This document shows, in pieces, positions 10,123-20,289 of a DNA stretch of 64,000 nucleotides. This DNA comes from Prolixibacteraceae bacterium (GTDB lineage: Bacteria > Bacteroidota > Bacteroidia > Bacteroidales > Prolixibacteraceae). The notes beneath the pieces were generated by a model. The model had not been told where the DNA came from. It made no database searches and worked only from the letters and a program-made list of their open reading frames with translations. Every line of letters begins with the position of its first letter. The stretch's first letter is position 1. The stretch covers positions 1 through 64,000 of the forward strand of contig JANQII010000223.1 of NCBI GenBank assembly GCA_028282195.1. Reading direction: 5' to 3'. A program made the position numbers and the translations under genes.

Positions 10123-11256
10123 TTAATCAAAATAATCTAAACTCCATTCGTCCATCCATTCCAGGTATGGGATTCCATTTTCGTCAAACTGAAACGGCAG
10201 CCAAATATATCTTCCATCTATGGCATTTTCCGATGTCCACCGGTCACCAAGGAATATAAAGGCATTTTTCTTTCCCTGAACTGGAAGTACAAATGTACTT
10301 TGTGAACGGAAAGTCAATTCAGCCTCCTCGCCCCGGCACGGATTACCTAGTTCTTCCCAGGGACCAAATATTGAGGGGGCCCAGGCCAGTCGTGCCTCGT
10401 TGGGAGCCCATCCAGTACAATCGGAAGCTATTAAAAAGTATTTCTCGTCCTTCTTGAAAATTGCAGGTGCCTCCATGTACCTACCAGCAAAAAAACGGGC
10501 ATAATTCCCCGATTCAGAAAGAAAATCATCCGCTAATTGTGAAATGTGCAAAGTGCTGTTCTCTTCAGATGAATAAATATGATAAGCTTTTCCGTCGTCA
10601 TCGACGAAAAGGTTTTGGTCACGTGCCATTTGTCCTTTATCAAAATCGCGTCCCAATAAATTTAATGTATCAGGATGAGATGGTAAACACCCTTTACCTC
10701 CGCAATAATGTTCCTGCACATCATCTCCAACCGGTTGTTTATGAATATCCTTTACGTTACGTGGCCATTGACCGGCATTAGGCCGTAAGCTTTTTACAAA
10801 AGCAAATGGTCCGGTTGCTTTGTCAGAAACAGCAATTCCCGAACGTGCAGCACGATATCCCTGTTCTTTTAACTCAAGATGAAACCACATTACAAATTTT
10901 TGTGTTTTTGGATTGTATATAACTTTGGGACGTTCCAAAATACAACCCTTTTCAATATCGTGACCAGTTCCTTCTTTTATAACTTCAAGTGCAACTCCTT
11001 CGTCTTTCCAATCAACAAGGTTTTTTGAAGAGTAACAATGCACACCAACCATCGCTTTGTTTCCCGCCTTTCCTTCTATTTTATGTTCGCCGTACCAATA
11101 ATATTTACCTTCGTAAAAAAGTATTCCGCCTCCATGGGCATTAATGTGTATACCATTGTTATCTGTCCATATATTGCCTGGTTTAATGGTTTTTCTTTCT
11201 TTTTGACAGGAACACACAAGCAGGCTTGACCATAATAAATAAAGAATTAATTTCAT
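10123..11256 (-). CDS. Glycoside hydrolase family 43-like lipoprotein
   Basis: NGIHINAHGGGILFYEGKYYWYGEHK, DQNLFVDDDGKAYHIYSS, MEAPAIFKKDEKYFLIAS five-blade propeller motifs. Confidence 0.85.
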   Translation of the reverse strand: MKLILYLLWSSLLVCSCQKERKTIKPGNIWTDNNGIHINAHGGGILFYEGKYYWYGEHKIEGKAGNKAMVGVHCYSSKNLVDWKDEGVALEVIKEGTGHDIEKGCILERPKVIYNPKTQKFVMWFHLELKEQGYRAARSGIAVSDKATGPFAFVKSLRPNAGQWPRNVKDIHKQPVGDDVQEHYCGGKGCLPSHPDTLNLLGRDFDKGQMARDQNLFVDDDGKAYHIYSSEENSTLHISQLADDFLSESGNYARFFAGRYMEAPAIFKKDEKYFLIASDCTGWAPNEARLAWAPSIFGPWEELGNPCRGEEAELTFRSQSTFVLPVQGKKNAFIFLGDRWTSENAIDGRYIWLPFQFDENGIPYLEWMDEWSLDYFD

Positions 11257-11525
11257 CCGGTTATATTTTTAATTATCTGTACATATGCTGGTTCGTATTT
11301 TGATTTATCATCGCTACTTCAATGCCAACAGGGCTAAAAATAGAGGAACTGACTGCCCGAAAAAGCTCTACGGGAGTAAAAAATCGGGATTATGCCCATG
11401 TTTTTAACGATTGTCAAGTAAAAATTATAATGCGATTTCGAAATATCATAACAAATAGATTTTTAAACTTTACTGAACTACCCTACAATAGGGAAGTTCT
11501 GCTTAACTGTATAGTTTGAGGCAGA

Positions 11526-13565
11526 TTATTGTTTATCCAAATCAATTCCCATTTCTGTAAATTGTGCTGCGGCGTGTAAAAAATGAGCCGTAATCCAATA
11601 AACAGTCCAACTTTCAGAGTATCCTCCCCTAAGCTTGTACACATTACTCATATCGCCGTGCTGGGCAAAGTTGGTTTGTTGCAATTGTTCTCCCTGCGAA
11701 CCAAAGGGGTCAATCATTTGACCACAACTACGATACATTGTAATTGCCAAACGTTTTAAAGCTTCGTTATTGGTATATTGTCCCAGCTTATATAACATGG
11801 GTGTTTGTAATACCCCATATACATCGAGATGCTGATTTTGAGCAGAAACATTTGTCCAGCCTCTTGTTTTTAATGCGTGATCACCCAGTCGTCCGGCATT
11901 AAATGAAATATCCCAAACAACCGTGTAGCTTAAAACCACATCGCCAGCATGCTTCGCATAGTCTAAATATTTTTTATTTTTCGTGTATTCATATGCCGTC
12001 ATAAACCCCTGAAAAGCCCCCCAGGCTCCCTCTTTATCTTCACAGGTTGCGTCGAGCGTTCCTCCCCAGTAAGGCTCTTCCATATCCAAATGTCGGGCGG
12101 CATAATAGTCAGCTATCTTTAATGCTGTTGTTTTGTATTCACTATTATCAAATAATTCGGAAGCAATAAGAAAAGGGGAAATATAAAAAGCTTCGGCAGT
12201 ATTTCGTGGGTTCCAGTCTGACTTATTGACCCTTGCCAAGTGCAGGTCACAAGCTTTTTCTAGAAAACCCTCCCATTTTTTTGTATCCACGCTTTTGTTG
12301 GTTCTACCGTATTTAATGGCTAAAGCAATACTATTCATGGCTTGCCCTTCGGAAACAGGGTCAGTTCCCGACCATTTTTTGCTTTTCGTATCGTAAATTA
12401 CTGAAAACCCTGTTTCTGTAAACTCAGATGTGCAAATATGATCTGCTGATTTCTGTACCATTTCCGGTATGTTTTCATCACCTAAACGTTCCTGAAGAAC
12501 CTGCAGTGCATAAATCGGAGCTTCTGATTGTCCGGCCCAGCCAAGAACAACTTTGGGAGTTCGGTGCTCAGGGTACATGTTAAAACCGGAATAATCATCA
12601 GTATTCAGATAGCGTGCTTTGGTAAAGCGGTATTTATCGCGAATAATTTCATCGTATGATGGAAAGTCCTCTACGTAAAATGGTTTAAAAATATCAATTG
12701 AAGTGTACAAAGGAGTTTGAAATCCACTGCCTTTTGTCTTTACTTCATAAGCTTCCAGGTAGAATGTTTTTTCTATAATGGTGCCTGGTTCAATTTTAGT
12801 GTAAGTGTCGCCATAAGGCATTGCTCTTTGCTGCAATGCCTTTGCCACACTTGGTTGGCCATTGTATGTAATCGGCCCCGATAACATCACTAACTCGGAA
12901 TGGTTCTCAAAAGATTGAACACCTAATGACCACCACTGGTCAAAATGATTTCCCCCATACACCTGACTTGGCTTGGTGTGTAATGCTGCTCCCTTAAAAG
13001 CTTGATTCTTGCTCCACTCAAAACTTGCAAAAGGCATGGTATAGCGGTGTTCCTCAAAAATTGCTTTTTCGCCTGCTTCACCATGATAGACCGGTACTTT
13101 ATGGGCACCATTTTTTTCTCCAGACGGATTACCATAATATAGTATTCCGGGCAAGAATGCTTCCGGTTTTTTAGCGTCGATTTTCCAGCGTACTGATAGC
13201 GTTGCGGTTTCAAGGGTTTCTTTACCTTTCCATTCAAAACGACGTATACACTTTATTCTATTCCCTTCGGGACGGTAAGCATCACGCAAAAGAAACTTGC
13301 CTTGCGGCAATTCCAGTTCTCCGCTAACTATTTGCCAGTCTCCCGATTGTTCCACTTTAATTGGAGAAGCATGTTCCCAATCCGCGGGCCAATCATTTTC
13401 CCATTTGGTTGCAATTGACCATAGACCATCGTCAGGAACTTCTATACGATTTTGATTTCCCAATGTAAAGACGGGCAAGTTGTTATCAATTTTCAATCTT
13501 ATATTTTGAGAATAACCACTGAGTACGGTTATTAATGTCAATAAGACAATTGTAATTCTTTTCAT
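11526..13565 (-). CDS. Secreted six-hairpin/(alpha/alpha)6-like putative glycosidase, family not assigned
   Basis: Signal peptide MKRITIVLLTLITVLSGYSQ; helical repeat C-terminal half (GYSESWTVYWITAHFLHAAAQF). Confidence 0.5.
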   Translation of the reverse strand: MKRITIVLLTLITVLSGYSQNIRLKIDNNLPVFTLGNQNRIEVPDDGLWSIATKWENDWPADWEHASPIKVEQSGDWQIVSGELELPQGKFLLRDAYRPEGNRIKCIRRFEWKGKETLETATLSVRWKIDAKKPEAFLPGILYYGNPSGEKNGAHKVPVYHGEAGEKAIFEEHRYTMPFASFEWSKNQAFKGAALHTKPSQVYGGNHFDQWWSLGVQSFENHSELVMLSGPITYNGQPSVAKALQQRAMPYGDTYTKIEPGTIIEKTFYLEAYEVKTKGSGFQTPLYTSIDIFKPFYVEDFPSYDEIIRDKYRFTKARYLNTDDYSGFNMYPEHRTPKVVLGWAGQSEAPIYALQVLQERLGDENIPEMVQKSADHICTSEFTETGFSVIYDTKSKKWSGTDPVSEGQAMNSIALAIKYGRTNKSVDTKKWEGFLEKACDLHLARVNKSDWNPRNTAEAFYISPFLIASELFDNSEYKTTALKIADYYAARHLDMEEPYWGGTLDATCEDKEGAWGAFQGFMTAYEYTKNKKYLDYAKHAGDVVLSYTVVWDISFNAGRLGDHALKTRGWTNVSAQNQHLDVYGVLQTPMLYKLGQYTNNEALKRLAITMYRSCGQMIDPFGSQGEQLQQTNFAQHGDMSNVYKLRGGYSESWTVYWITAHFLHAAAQFTEMGIDLDKQ

Positions 13566-13681
13566 ATGTTTAAGATTTTTTGATTTCTGAATGTTCAAAA
13601 AATTTGAAGACATTCAGGAACTCACATCAATTCTAATCATTCCTGTTTGTGAATTTAGAATGAAGAAAATTCATGTTCGTT

Positions 13682-13894
13682 TCATTCTTCAATAATTTGT
13701 TTAATAAAATCAACTTCTTCTTTCAAATACGGGCTACCATCTTTTCTAAAAATATCATGGAACCATAATTCAGGCTCTTCATTATACTTTTTATCCCATG
13801 AATTCCATGGGTAATTTGCTTTTTCTATGCTCCATTGCTGACAATAAACCAGCTTAACAGCCAGTAATAAAACAATAGTTATTTTCAACTTCAT
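13682..13894 (-). pseudogene. Signal peptide joined to C-terminal tail of a 1,4-beta-xylanase-like glycosidase (internally deleted remnant)
   Basis: 70 aa; YPWNSWDKKYNEEPELWFHDIFRKDGSPYLKEEVDFIKQI resembles the extreme C-terminus of much longer xylanase-like proteins; no catalytic domain. Confidence 0.6.
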
Positions 13895-13903
13895 TTTCTA
13901 CAG

Positions 13904-15733
13904 TTATTCTACTTCGTATAGTATTCTATTTATCTTTTTTACCTCGCCCTGTTCCATTTTTATAAGCTCACGGTCATAGGTCATTAAACCATTCACTTCG
14001 CCTTCTACATCAGTCGTTTGAGTATAAATGGCTGCAGCTAACCCTTTTTTAATAAGTGGTGGGATTTTGTTAATTAATTTCCTGTAATTATCAAGAAGTA
14101 CCGAACGTTCTTCATAATTTCTGTACCCCCAGTTTTTGTCACTTTGCCACAGGTGATTTTTCACGGGTAATCCAAGACCTCCAAATTCACCCAGAACAAG
14201 TACCCTACCTTCTGTTATATTTGGTGCGTGTAACATTAAATCTGGCATTCCCGGGCCCGGATATTGATGTTGGTCAACGGTATGACCGGCCGGAAAGAAA
14301 TTACCTCCGCTTGGCCCATTAACCAACCTGGAGGTGTCATATTCCATTGTCCAGTTGATAATTTTTTCAGTATCAAATTGTCCCCAACCTTCATTAAATG
14401 GCACCCACATTACAATAGATGGAAAGTGGTAAAAATCATCGATAATTTCTTTCCATTCTTTTTTAAACTGGTGAGCCGATTGTGCAGAACGTTGCATCTC
14501 TCTTCCATCGTATCCCGATGGTCCACGCCAATCTGCACCTTTATCACCATTTGGCATATCCTGCCAAACCAGCATCCCCATTTTATCACAATGATAGTAC
14601 CACCGGGCCGGTTCTACCTTTACATGTTTGCGAATCATGTTAAACCCGCTGTTTCTGGTCACCTCGATATCAAACTTTAAAGCTTCGTCGCTTGGTGCTG
14701 TGTACAAACCTCCCGGCCACCAGCCCTGATCGAGTGTGCCTAGTTGGAAAAGTGGTTCATTGTTTAGGAATAACCTTTCATGCCCATCAGGAGTAATACC
14801 AACACTTATTTTACGCATGGCAAAGTAACTATCCACCTGGTCGATAACTTTGCCTTTCTTTTTAAGTGTAACTTTTAAGTCGTACAAAAAAGGATTACCC
14901 GGCGACCAAAGTTTGGGTTCATTTATGTCAATTACCGACCCAGAGTTTAATGTGCCAGTTATTGATGCGACCATTTCAGCATCGCTAAAAGCTTCAAACA
15001 ACACTTCATACCCCTTAATGTTTTTAGTTTTACTTTTGGCCGTAATTATTAGTTGTTTCGTATCAATGTTGGGTGTTATTTTGAGTGAAGCAATAGCTTG
15101 TTGGGAAACAGGTTCTAACCAAACAGTTTGCCAAATTCCCGATACCGGGGTATACCAAATCGCATGTGGATTGGTTATTTGTTTTCCACGTGCTTGTGTT
15201 CCCTGGCTGGTAGGGTCCCATACAGAAACAAGGATTTCCTGTTCACCTTCATGCAAAGCATGTGTAATATCAAATGAAAATGGGTCATACCCTCCCTGGT
15301 GTGTATCAAGCTTAATACCATTAACATAGACATTGGTTTCCCAGTCTACAGCACCAAAATGCAATAAAATTTGTTTGCTTTTCCAGCTTCCGGGTATTTC
15401 AAAAGTGCGTTTGTACCAAATCAACTCATTTTCCGAAACCCTATTCTGAACTCCGGAAAGAGCCGATTCAATGGCAAAAGGTACAAGTATTTTTCCCGTA
15501 AAGTTTTCTGGTATTTCAAGATTATCAACTACCGTATAGTCCCATAAACCGTTTAAGTTTATCCAGTCCTTACGAACCATATGAGGACGAGGATATTCCT
15601 GAAGCACCGATTCCGGTTTGACTTCTTTTGCCCATTTTGAAATAATCTTATCACCTCTTATTTTCCATGAATCCTGCGCACTAACTTTTATCGATAAAAG
15701 CAGAACTAATAACAGGTAAGTATGTATTTTCAT
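13904..15733 (-). CDS. Glycoside hydrolase family 2 (beta-galactosidase/beta-glucuronidase-like)
   Basis: RPHMVRKDWINLNGLWDYTV, NGIKLDTHQGGYDPFSFDIT, SGFNMIRKHVKVEPARWYYHCDKMGMLVWQDMP, WVPFNEGWGQFDT. Confidence 0.9.
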   Translation of the reverse strand: MKIHTYLLLVLLLSIKVSAQDSWKIRGDKIISKWAKEVKPESVLQEYPRPHMVRKDWINLNGLWDYTVVDNLEIPENFTGKILVPFAIESALSGVQNRVSENELIWYKRTFEIPGSWKSKQILLHFGAVDWETNVYVNGIKLDTHQGGYDPFSFDITHALHEGEQEILVSVWDPTSQGTQARGKQITNPHAIWYTPVSGIWQTVWLEPVSQQAIASLKITPNIDTKQLIITAKSKTKNIKGYEVLFEAFSDAEMVASITGTLNSGSVIDINEPKLWSPGNPFLYDLKVTLKKKGKVIDQVDSYFAMRKISVGITPDGHERLFLNNEPLFQLGTLDQGWWPGGLYTAPSDEALKFDIEVTRNSGFNMIRKHVKVEPARWYYHCDKMGMLVWQDMPNGDKGADWRGPSGYDGREMQRSAQSAHQFKKEWKEIIDDFYHFPSIVMWVPFNEGWGQFDTEKIINWTMEYDTSRLVNGPSGGNFFPAGHTVDQHQYPGPGMPDLMLHAPNITEGRVLVLGEFGGLGLPVKNHLWQSDKNWGYRNYEERSVLLDNYRKLINKIPPLIKKGLAAAIYTQTTDVEGEVNGLMTYDRELIKMEQGEVKKINRILYEVE

Positions 15734-15756
15734 TTTTATAATTTTTTATAAATTAT

Positions 15757-15968
15757 CACTACTGTCCGGGTAAAATTTGTTCATCCACTACGTGGAATTA
15801 TTTACTTCGTATTTACCTTGTTTTACAATACTTTATCCGCTACGCGGAAATTCTCCGTAGGAGATAAAGTATTGTAAAAATGTTGGCCCTTTATCAACCG
15901 ATACCCCGTAGGGGTTAGACTAATAAAGAAGCATCGCGGTTTCAATCTATTTTACCCGGTCAGTGGTG
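15757..15968. mobile_element. MITE-like element copy 2, non-coding
   Basis: Same element in same orientation; TIRs CACTACTGTCCGGGTAAAAT / (rc) CACCACTGACCGGGTAAAAT, 18/20; flanking 9-mers ATAAATTAT / TTAAAAAAT only 6/9 alike. Confidence 0.8.
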
Positions 15969-16053
15969 TTAAAAAATAGTGCTTTAAAAAATCATATCCT
16001 TTTTTTCTTCTAAAACCTTATCCTTTGCAAGTTCTGTTTTCCGCAAGATACTA

Positions 16054-16067
16054 CTAAAACGTTTTAG
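16054..16067. promoter_or_regulatory. Candidate LacI-family operator CTAAAACGTTTTAG
   Basis: Perfect 14-bp palindrome upstream of GH2 gene; shares AAACGTTTTAGC with 5516 site. Confidence 0.6.
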
Positions 16068-16364
16068 CTATCCCTTTTTTATAGCTAAAAAATCAATATT
16101 AATAATACCGTAACATATTTTTAAGCGTATTCCGGGCCTCAAATTCCGGCTGTTCATTTTATTTACCGGAATATGCAAGGTAAATAAGCGTAAGTAAATG
16201 TTTCACACAGCTTTACTCAGGCAATCTAATTTTGGAAAACTCAAGCTTCACCGGGAAAAAATGAATGCCCAACAAGCCTCAAGTTATTCTACCGATTAAA
16301 AAAACCTTAGCTGACTGCCAGCCTGGCTGACCAAGTAAAAAAAACCGTAGCCGACAAGCTTACA

Positions 16365-17516
16365 CTAATTGGAAAACCTGTACATGCAGATGGAATGATA
16401 TTTTTCACCCGGATTCAACAAGGTAGATGGAAAATTTTCATGATTAGGACTATCCGGGTAATGCTGGGTTTCCAAACAAAATGCCGTTCGGTATTCATAC
16501 TTTTTTCCATATTTTCCAATATCGCTTCCATTTAGAAAATTTCCCCCATAAAATTGAAGCCCGGGTTCTGTTGTAAAAACCTCAATTGTGCGCCCCGATT
16601 TAGGCTCTGTAATTTTTGCAGCAAAATTTAATTCTGACCCTGACGGGTTCAAAACCCAGTTATGGTCATAGCCCAAGCCAAATTTCAATTGCTCAAAATC
16701 ATCCTCTACACGTTTACCAATAGGAGTTGCTGTTGTAAAATCCATAGGTGTTCCTTTCACTTCTAAAATCTCTCCGGTAGGTATCAATCCTTCATCTACA
16801 GGAGTATAATGAGTTGCATTAATTTGCAATATATGGTCGTTAATGCTTCCATTTCCGGCACCATGCAAATTGAAAAAGCTATGATGAGTAAGATTTACAT
16901 GTGTGGGCGCATCGGTTGTTGCCCAATATTCAATTTTTAATTCATTGTTCTTTGTAAGGGTATAGATGACCTTCACGCTTAAGTTCCCCGGATAGCCTTC
17001 TTCCATGTCTTTTGAAAAATAATCGAGCTGAAGGGTATGTGCGTTTAATTGTTTGGCATCCCAAACCACATTATTGAACCCTTTTTTTCCTCCGTGTAAA
17101 TGATTCTCCCCATTATTAACAGCCAGAGCATAATCCGTATTATTAAGGCTAAACCTGCCTTTTGATATGCGGTTGCCATAGCGTCCAATCAGGGCTCCAA
17201 AATAAATTTCATTGCTATTCAGATAGTCATCAATGCTTTCATAGCCCAAAACAATATCTTCCATTTTTCCATTCTTATCCGGAATCCAGAGTGAAACTAC
17301 ACGGCCTCCATAGTTGGTAATTTGGGAAACAATACCATTATCATTTCTGAGTGTAAACAACTGAACTTGTTTACCATCAAGTGTTTTTTGAAAATTGCTT
17401 TCAGAGAATAATTTCACAGTCTGCCTTGATTTTGTACAAGAAAAAATGGCAAAACTAAGGGCTAATAATAAAATTGTTTTTATAGCGCACCGGTGAATCT
17501 TTACTTTTTTGTTCAT
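16365..17516 (-). CDS. galM: Aldose 1-epimerase (mutarotase), lipoprotein
   Basis: NYGGRVVSLWIPDKNGKMEDIVLGYESIDDYL, GRYGNRISKGRFSLNNTDYALAVNNGENHLHGG, NLTHHSFFNLHG, PGLQFYGGNFL. Confidence 0.93.
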   Translation of the reverse strand: MNKKVKIHRCAIKTILLLALSFAIFSCTKSRQTVKLFSESNFQKTLDGKQVQLFTLRNDNGIVSQITNYGGRVVSLWIPDKNGKMEDIVLGYESIDDYLNSNEIYFGALIGRYGNRISKGRFSLNNTDYALAVNNGENHLHGGKKGFNNVVWDAKQLNAHTLQLDYFSKDMEEGYPGNLSVKVIYTLTKNNELKIEYWATTDAPTHVNLTHHSFFNLHGAGNGSINDHILQINATHYTPVDEGLIPTGEILEVKGTPMDFTTATPIGKRVEDDFEQLKFGLGYDHNWVLNPSGSELNFAAKITEPKSGRTIEVFTTEPGLQFYGGNFLNGSDIGKYGKKYEYRTAFCLETQHYPDSPNHENFPSTLLNPGEKYHSICMYRFSN

Positions 17517-17524
17517 TTGCTTAG

Positions 17525-17989
17525 CTAATTTGGGTTTGGGTTTGAATTCAATTTAATTTTTAATTTTATATTTAATGTGTCCGATTTTGCTACTAATTTA
17601 TCATCTATCCATATACACAGCAAGCTTTGGTCTCCTTTTTTCTTCGGCATCCAGTCTTTTTTCCAGATAATATAAATATTACGTCCATGATACAAAATAT
17701 TCCCCAAATAAAAAAAATTCCATTTATTGCCGGGTAACAAAGGTTGTAAAACAAACTCATTTTTGTGCGAAGCAGTAAAGCCTAATAAGTCTTCAATCAG
17801 CATGTCGGGGAAAGTAGAATGAAAATAATCTTTCACACCTCCAAACTCCTTTCCGTTACCTGGAATGTACCATTCGCCAATGTTTCGTTGCTCACCATGC
17901 ATGCTTACCAACTTTTCAATCAAATCATAAATTTGCTCTCTGTCGGTTTCAGTAATCTTTTTCTTCTTTCTCTTTGTATTTAAACGCAA
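17525..17989 (-). pseudogene. Probable C-terminal fragment of a larger glycosidase
   Basis: 154 aa beginning Lys-rich without signal peptide; GGVKDYFHSTFPDMLIEDLLGF...NEFVLQPLLPGNKWNFFYLGNILYHG looks like the C-terminal barrel/beta-sandwich junction of a big GH; repetitive C-terminus KLKIKLNSNPNPN. Confidence 0.45.
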
Positions 17990-17997
17990 TTTCTAAA

Positions 17998-20124
17998 TCA
18001 CTTAATAACAGGAAAGGCACTAATTCTTAATCTTGCTGCCCCCATTGGTATTAGTTCGATTTCCTCGGTTGCTTCATTAGAAATAACCGGGCTGTTCATT
18101 AATTCGCCGCAGAGTTTATGCTCGTCCAGCTTCCACTTCGGTATCTTTTTCCCTTTTGCTTTAATTCGAATTGGTGCTGCCTCTGTGGTAAATGGGAAGC
18201 TATCTGCCGGCCAGCTGCCTTTTACCACTTCAAACGATTTTTTTAAGTTGTTGGCATCATAAACCAAACCATAATTCCAGGCCGAAGCCGGATGTATTTC
18301 CCAAGATGGCCATTTTGTTTTATCAACACCTTTTTGCCATTGCGAATCCCCTATAGCGGTTTCTTCGCTGTCCATTCGTTTGTATTCCTCTTTAATTTTT
18401 AATGAGAAACCAATAGGCCCGTAGTAAACACTTGCACTGTTATGGTTTTTCTCCCAGACTTTCACTTCGAGTTCCATAGGGAATTCCAGAACAATGTTAT
18501 CGCCATTACTCCATACCCTCTCAATCCGAACATATTTTCCGGCAATAATTACTTCATCAATTACTTCTCCATTAATTTTGATACTTGCCTTATTACACCA
18601 TGCAGGAATACGAAGATAAAGCGGGAACCCCACCGGTCCTGAACTTTTAATCTGTAGTCTGATATTCTCTTCAAAAGGATAATTTGTAGTTTGTTTTATG
18701 GTAAGTTTTTTCCCATTAGCAACCTTCGCAGTTACGCTTGATGCAGAATAAAGTGCAGCCAAAAGCCCGTCATCAGGTGTTGCCATCCAAAGGTTTTCGG
18801 CATAATAAGGCCATCCTTGTGCATGGTTATGTTGACAACAACGGGAACTAAATGGGTTCATCATTAAGAAAGGTCCATTGTTATCAATCCCCGGGTGATG
18901 ATTTTCGTGATCGCAAAGAACCATATTAGGTGAAGTAATATAACGTAAAGATCTAAAATCAGGCATTGTTGCTGCCGGATACGTGTTAAAAGCAAGCTCC
19001 TCTGCATGATCCGCCCAAAATGGATCACCCGTAATGCGAAGCATGTGCTGGTTGGAGTTTAATTGCTCAACAATTCCACATGTTTCAATTCCTTGTCGTG
19101 GATCGTCATATCCCGGACGTGCGTTTTCATCAGCACCAAACATTCCTCCGGGAACCTGACCAAAATACTTACGCATTATATTAAAGTTTTCGTAAGATGC
19201 TTCAAGATGCTTTCTTTTTCCACTTAACAGAAAGTATTGAGCAGGTTCCCTAAAACCCTGAGCATGATTTACATTATGCCAATCGATTTGATCGCCAAAC
19301 CATTCCGGCCACTCTGTTCCTTTTCTTTTTTCTTTTCGGCAATGAATCTGATCGAGACCGTGACCACGACTGGTCCAATCGGCCGTATTCCGATGAATTT
19401 TCTCCATCAAATCAAGTAAGAATTTATCACCGGTACGATTATATAACCACATTACACTATGTAGATTATCACCACCACGAATCTTTTGCCAATAAAGGGT
19501 TAGAAACTTATCTTCAGGAAAATCAAGTTGAAATTTGAAATATTTTGTCATCAAATGAATTACGCGCTCATCACCTGAATATTCGTAGTAAGATTGCAGG
19601 CAATACAACATGATCATGTTGCCCCAAAAATCCATGCTCCCATCTTTTCGGAAACTCTTTGGCCCAAAGTTTCCATCTTTTCGCTGTCCCGTAATTGTTG
19701 CTTCTAACCAAATTTTCGCTTCATCAATAATCTTGTTGTCATCAAGTATATAACCCAGATTTGCATAACCTTTCAGCCAGTAAGGAACTTCTTCCCAACC
19801 CCATGTACCAGTACCATCCTCAGATAGCCAGGCGTTATCTTCTTTTTGTAACCACGCGCTAATTTTCCCCAAATTTCCAGTAAGGCCATCTCGCTGTTTT
19901 TCCAAATAGACTTTCAACCATCCTTCGGGCTGAATGCTTCCTACCGGTAACTTAATAAAGGCACTGGGCTGAAGTGGCGGTCGGTTACTTATATAATTTG
20001 AGTTTTTACTATGGGTATTGGGCCTATCGACTACAGATATGTTTGTTTTTTGTAAATTTGACTGACAACCAATAGTTGAGATTGTTATAACTAATGTAAA
20101 TAGTAAAAATAGTTTTAATTTCAT
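17998..20124 (-). CDS. DUF1680 / GH127-like beta-L-arabinofuranosidase
   Basis: GIETCGIVEQLNSNQHMLRITGDPFWADHAEELAFN and SRCCQHNHAQGWPYYAENLWM (Glu/Cys metal-site type motifs). Confidence 0.82.
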   Translation of the reverse strand: MKLKLFLLFTLVITISTIGCQSNLQKTNISVVDRPNTHSKNSNYISNRPPLQPSAFIKLPVGSIQPEGWLKVYLEKQRDGLTGNLGKISAWLQKEDNAWLSEDGTGTWGWEEVPYWLKGYANLGYILDDNKIIDEAKIWLEATITGQRKDGNFGPKSFRKDGSMDFWGNMIMLYCLQSYYEYSGDERVIHLMTKYFKFQLDFPEDKFLTLYWQKIRGGDNLHSVMWLYNRTGDKFLLDLMEKIHRNTADWTSRGHGLDQIHCRKEKRKGTEWPEWFGDQIDWHNVNHAQGFREPAQYFLLSGKRKHLEASYENFNIMRKYFGQVPGGMFGADENARPGYDDPRQGIETCGIVEQLNSNQHMLRITGDPFWADHAEELAFNTYPAATMPDFRSLRYITSPNMVLCDHENHHPGIDNNGPFLMMNPFSSRCCQHNHAQGWPYYAENLWMATPDDGLLAALYSASSVTAKVANGKKLTIKQTTNYPFEENIRLQIKSSGPVGFPLYLRIPAWCNKASIKINGEVIDEVIIAGKYVRIERVWSNGDNIVLEFPMELEVKVWEKNHNSASVYYGPIGFSLKIKEEYKRMDSEETAIGDSQWQKGVDKTKWPSWEIHPASAWNYGLVYDANNLKKSFEVVKGSWPADSFPFTTEAAPIRIKAKGKKIPKWKLDEHKLCGELMNSPVISNEATEEIELIPMGAARLRISAFPVIK

Positions 20125-20289
20125 TTGTCCGTGTTTCTATTATTGATTTAATTAACTACAAAACAAACTTATTTTGAAAGGGCCAAACGGTCTTGGACTA
20201 TTTTCCAAAAGGCATGGACAAACATCCAAACAACTATTCTACTGACACTTACGAGATTTCTATTTAACGAGATAATATTTAGAATGGGA

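Noticed and set aside
11322-11519. Plus-strand ORF MPTGLKIEELTARKSSTGVKNRDYAHVFN...
   Set aside because: Lies in an intergenic, repeat-like segment (TGCCCGAAAAAGC...CGGGATT) between minus-strand genes; no credible protein family.
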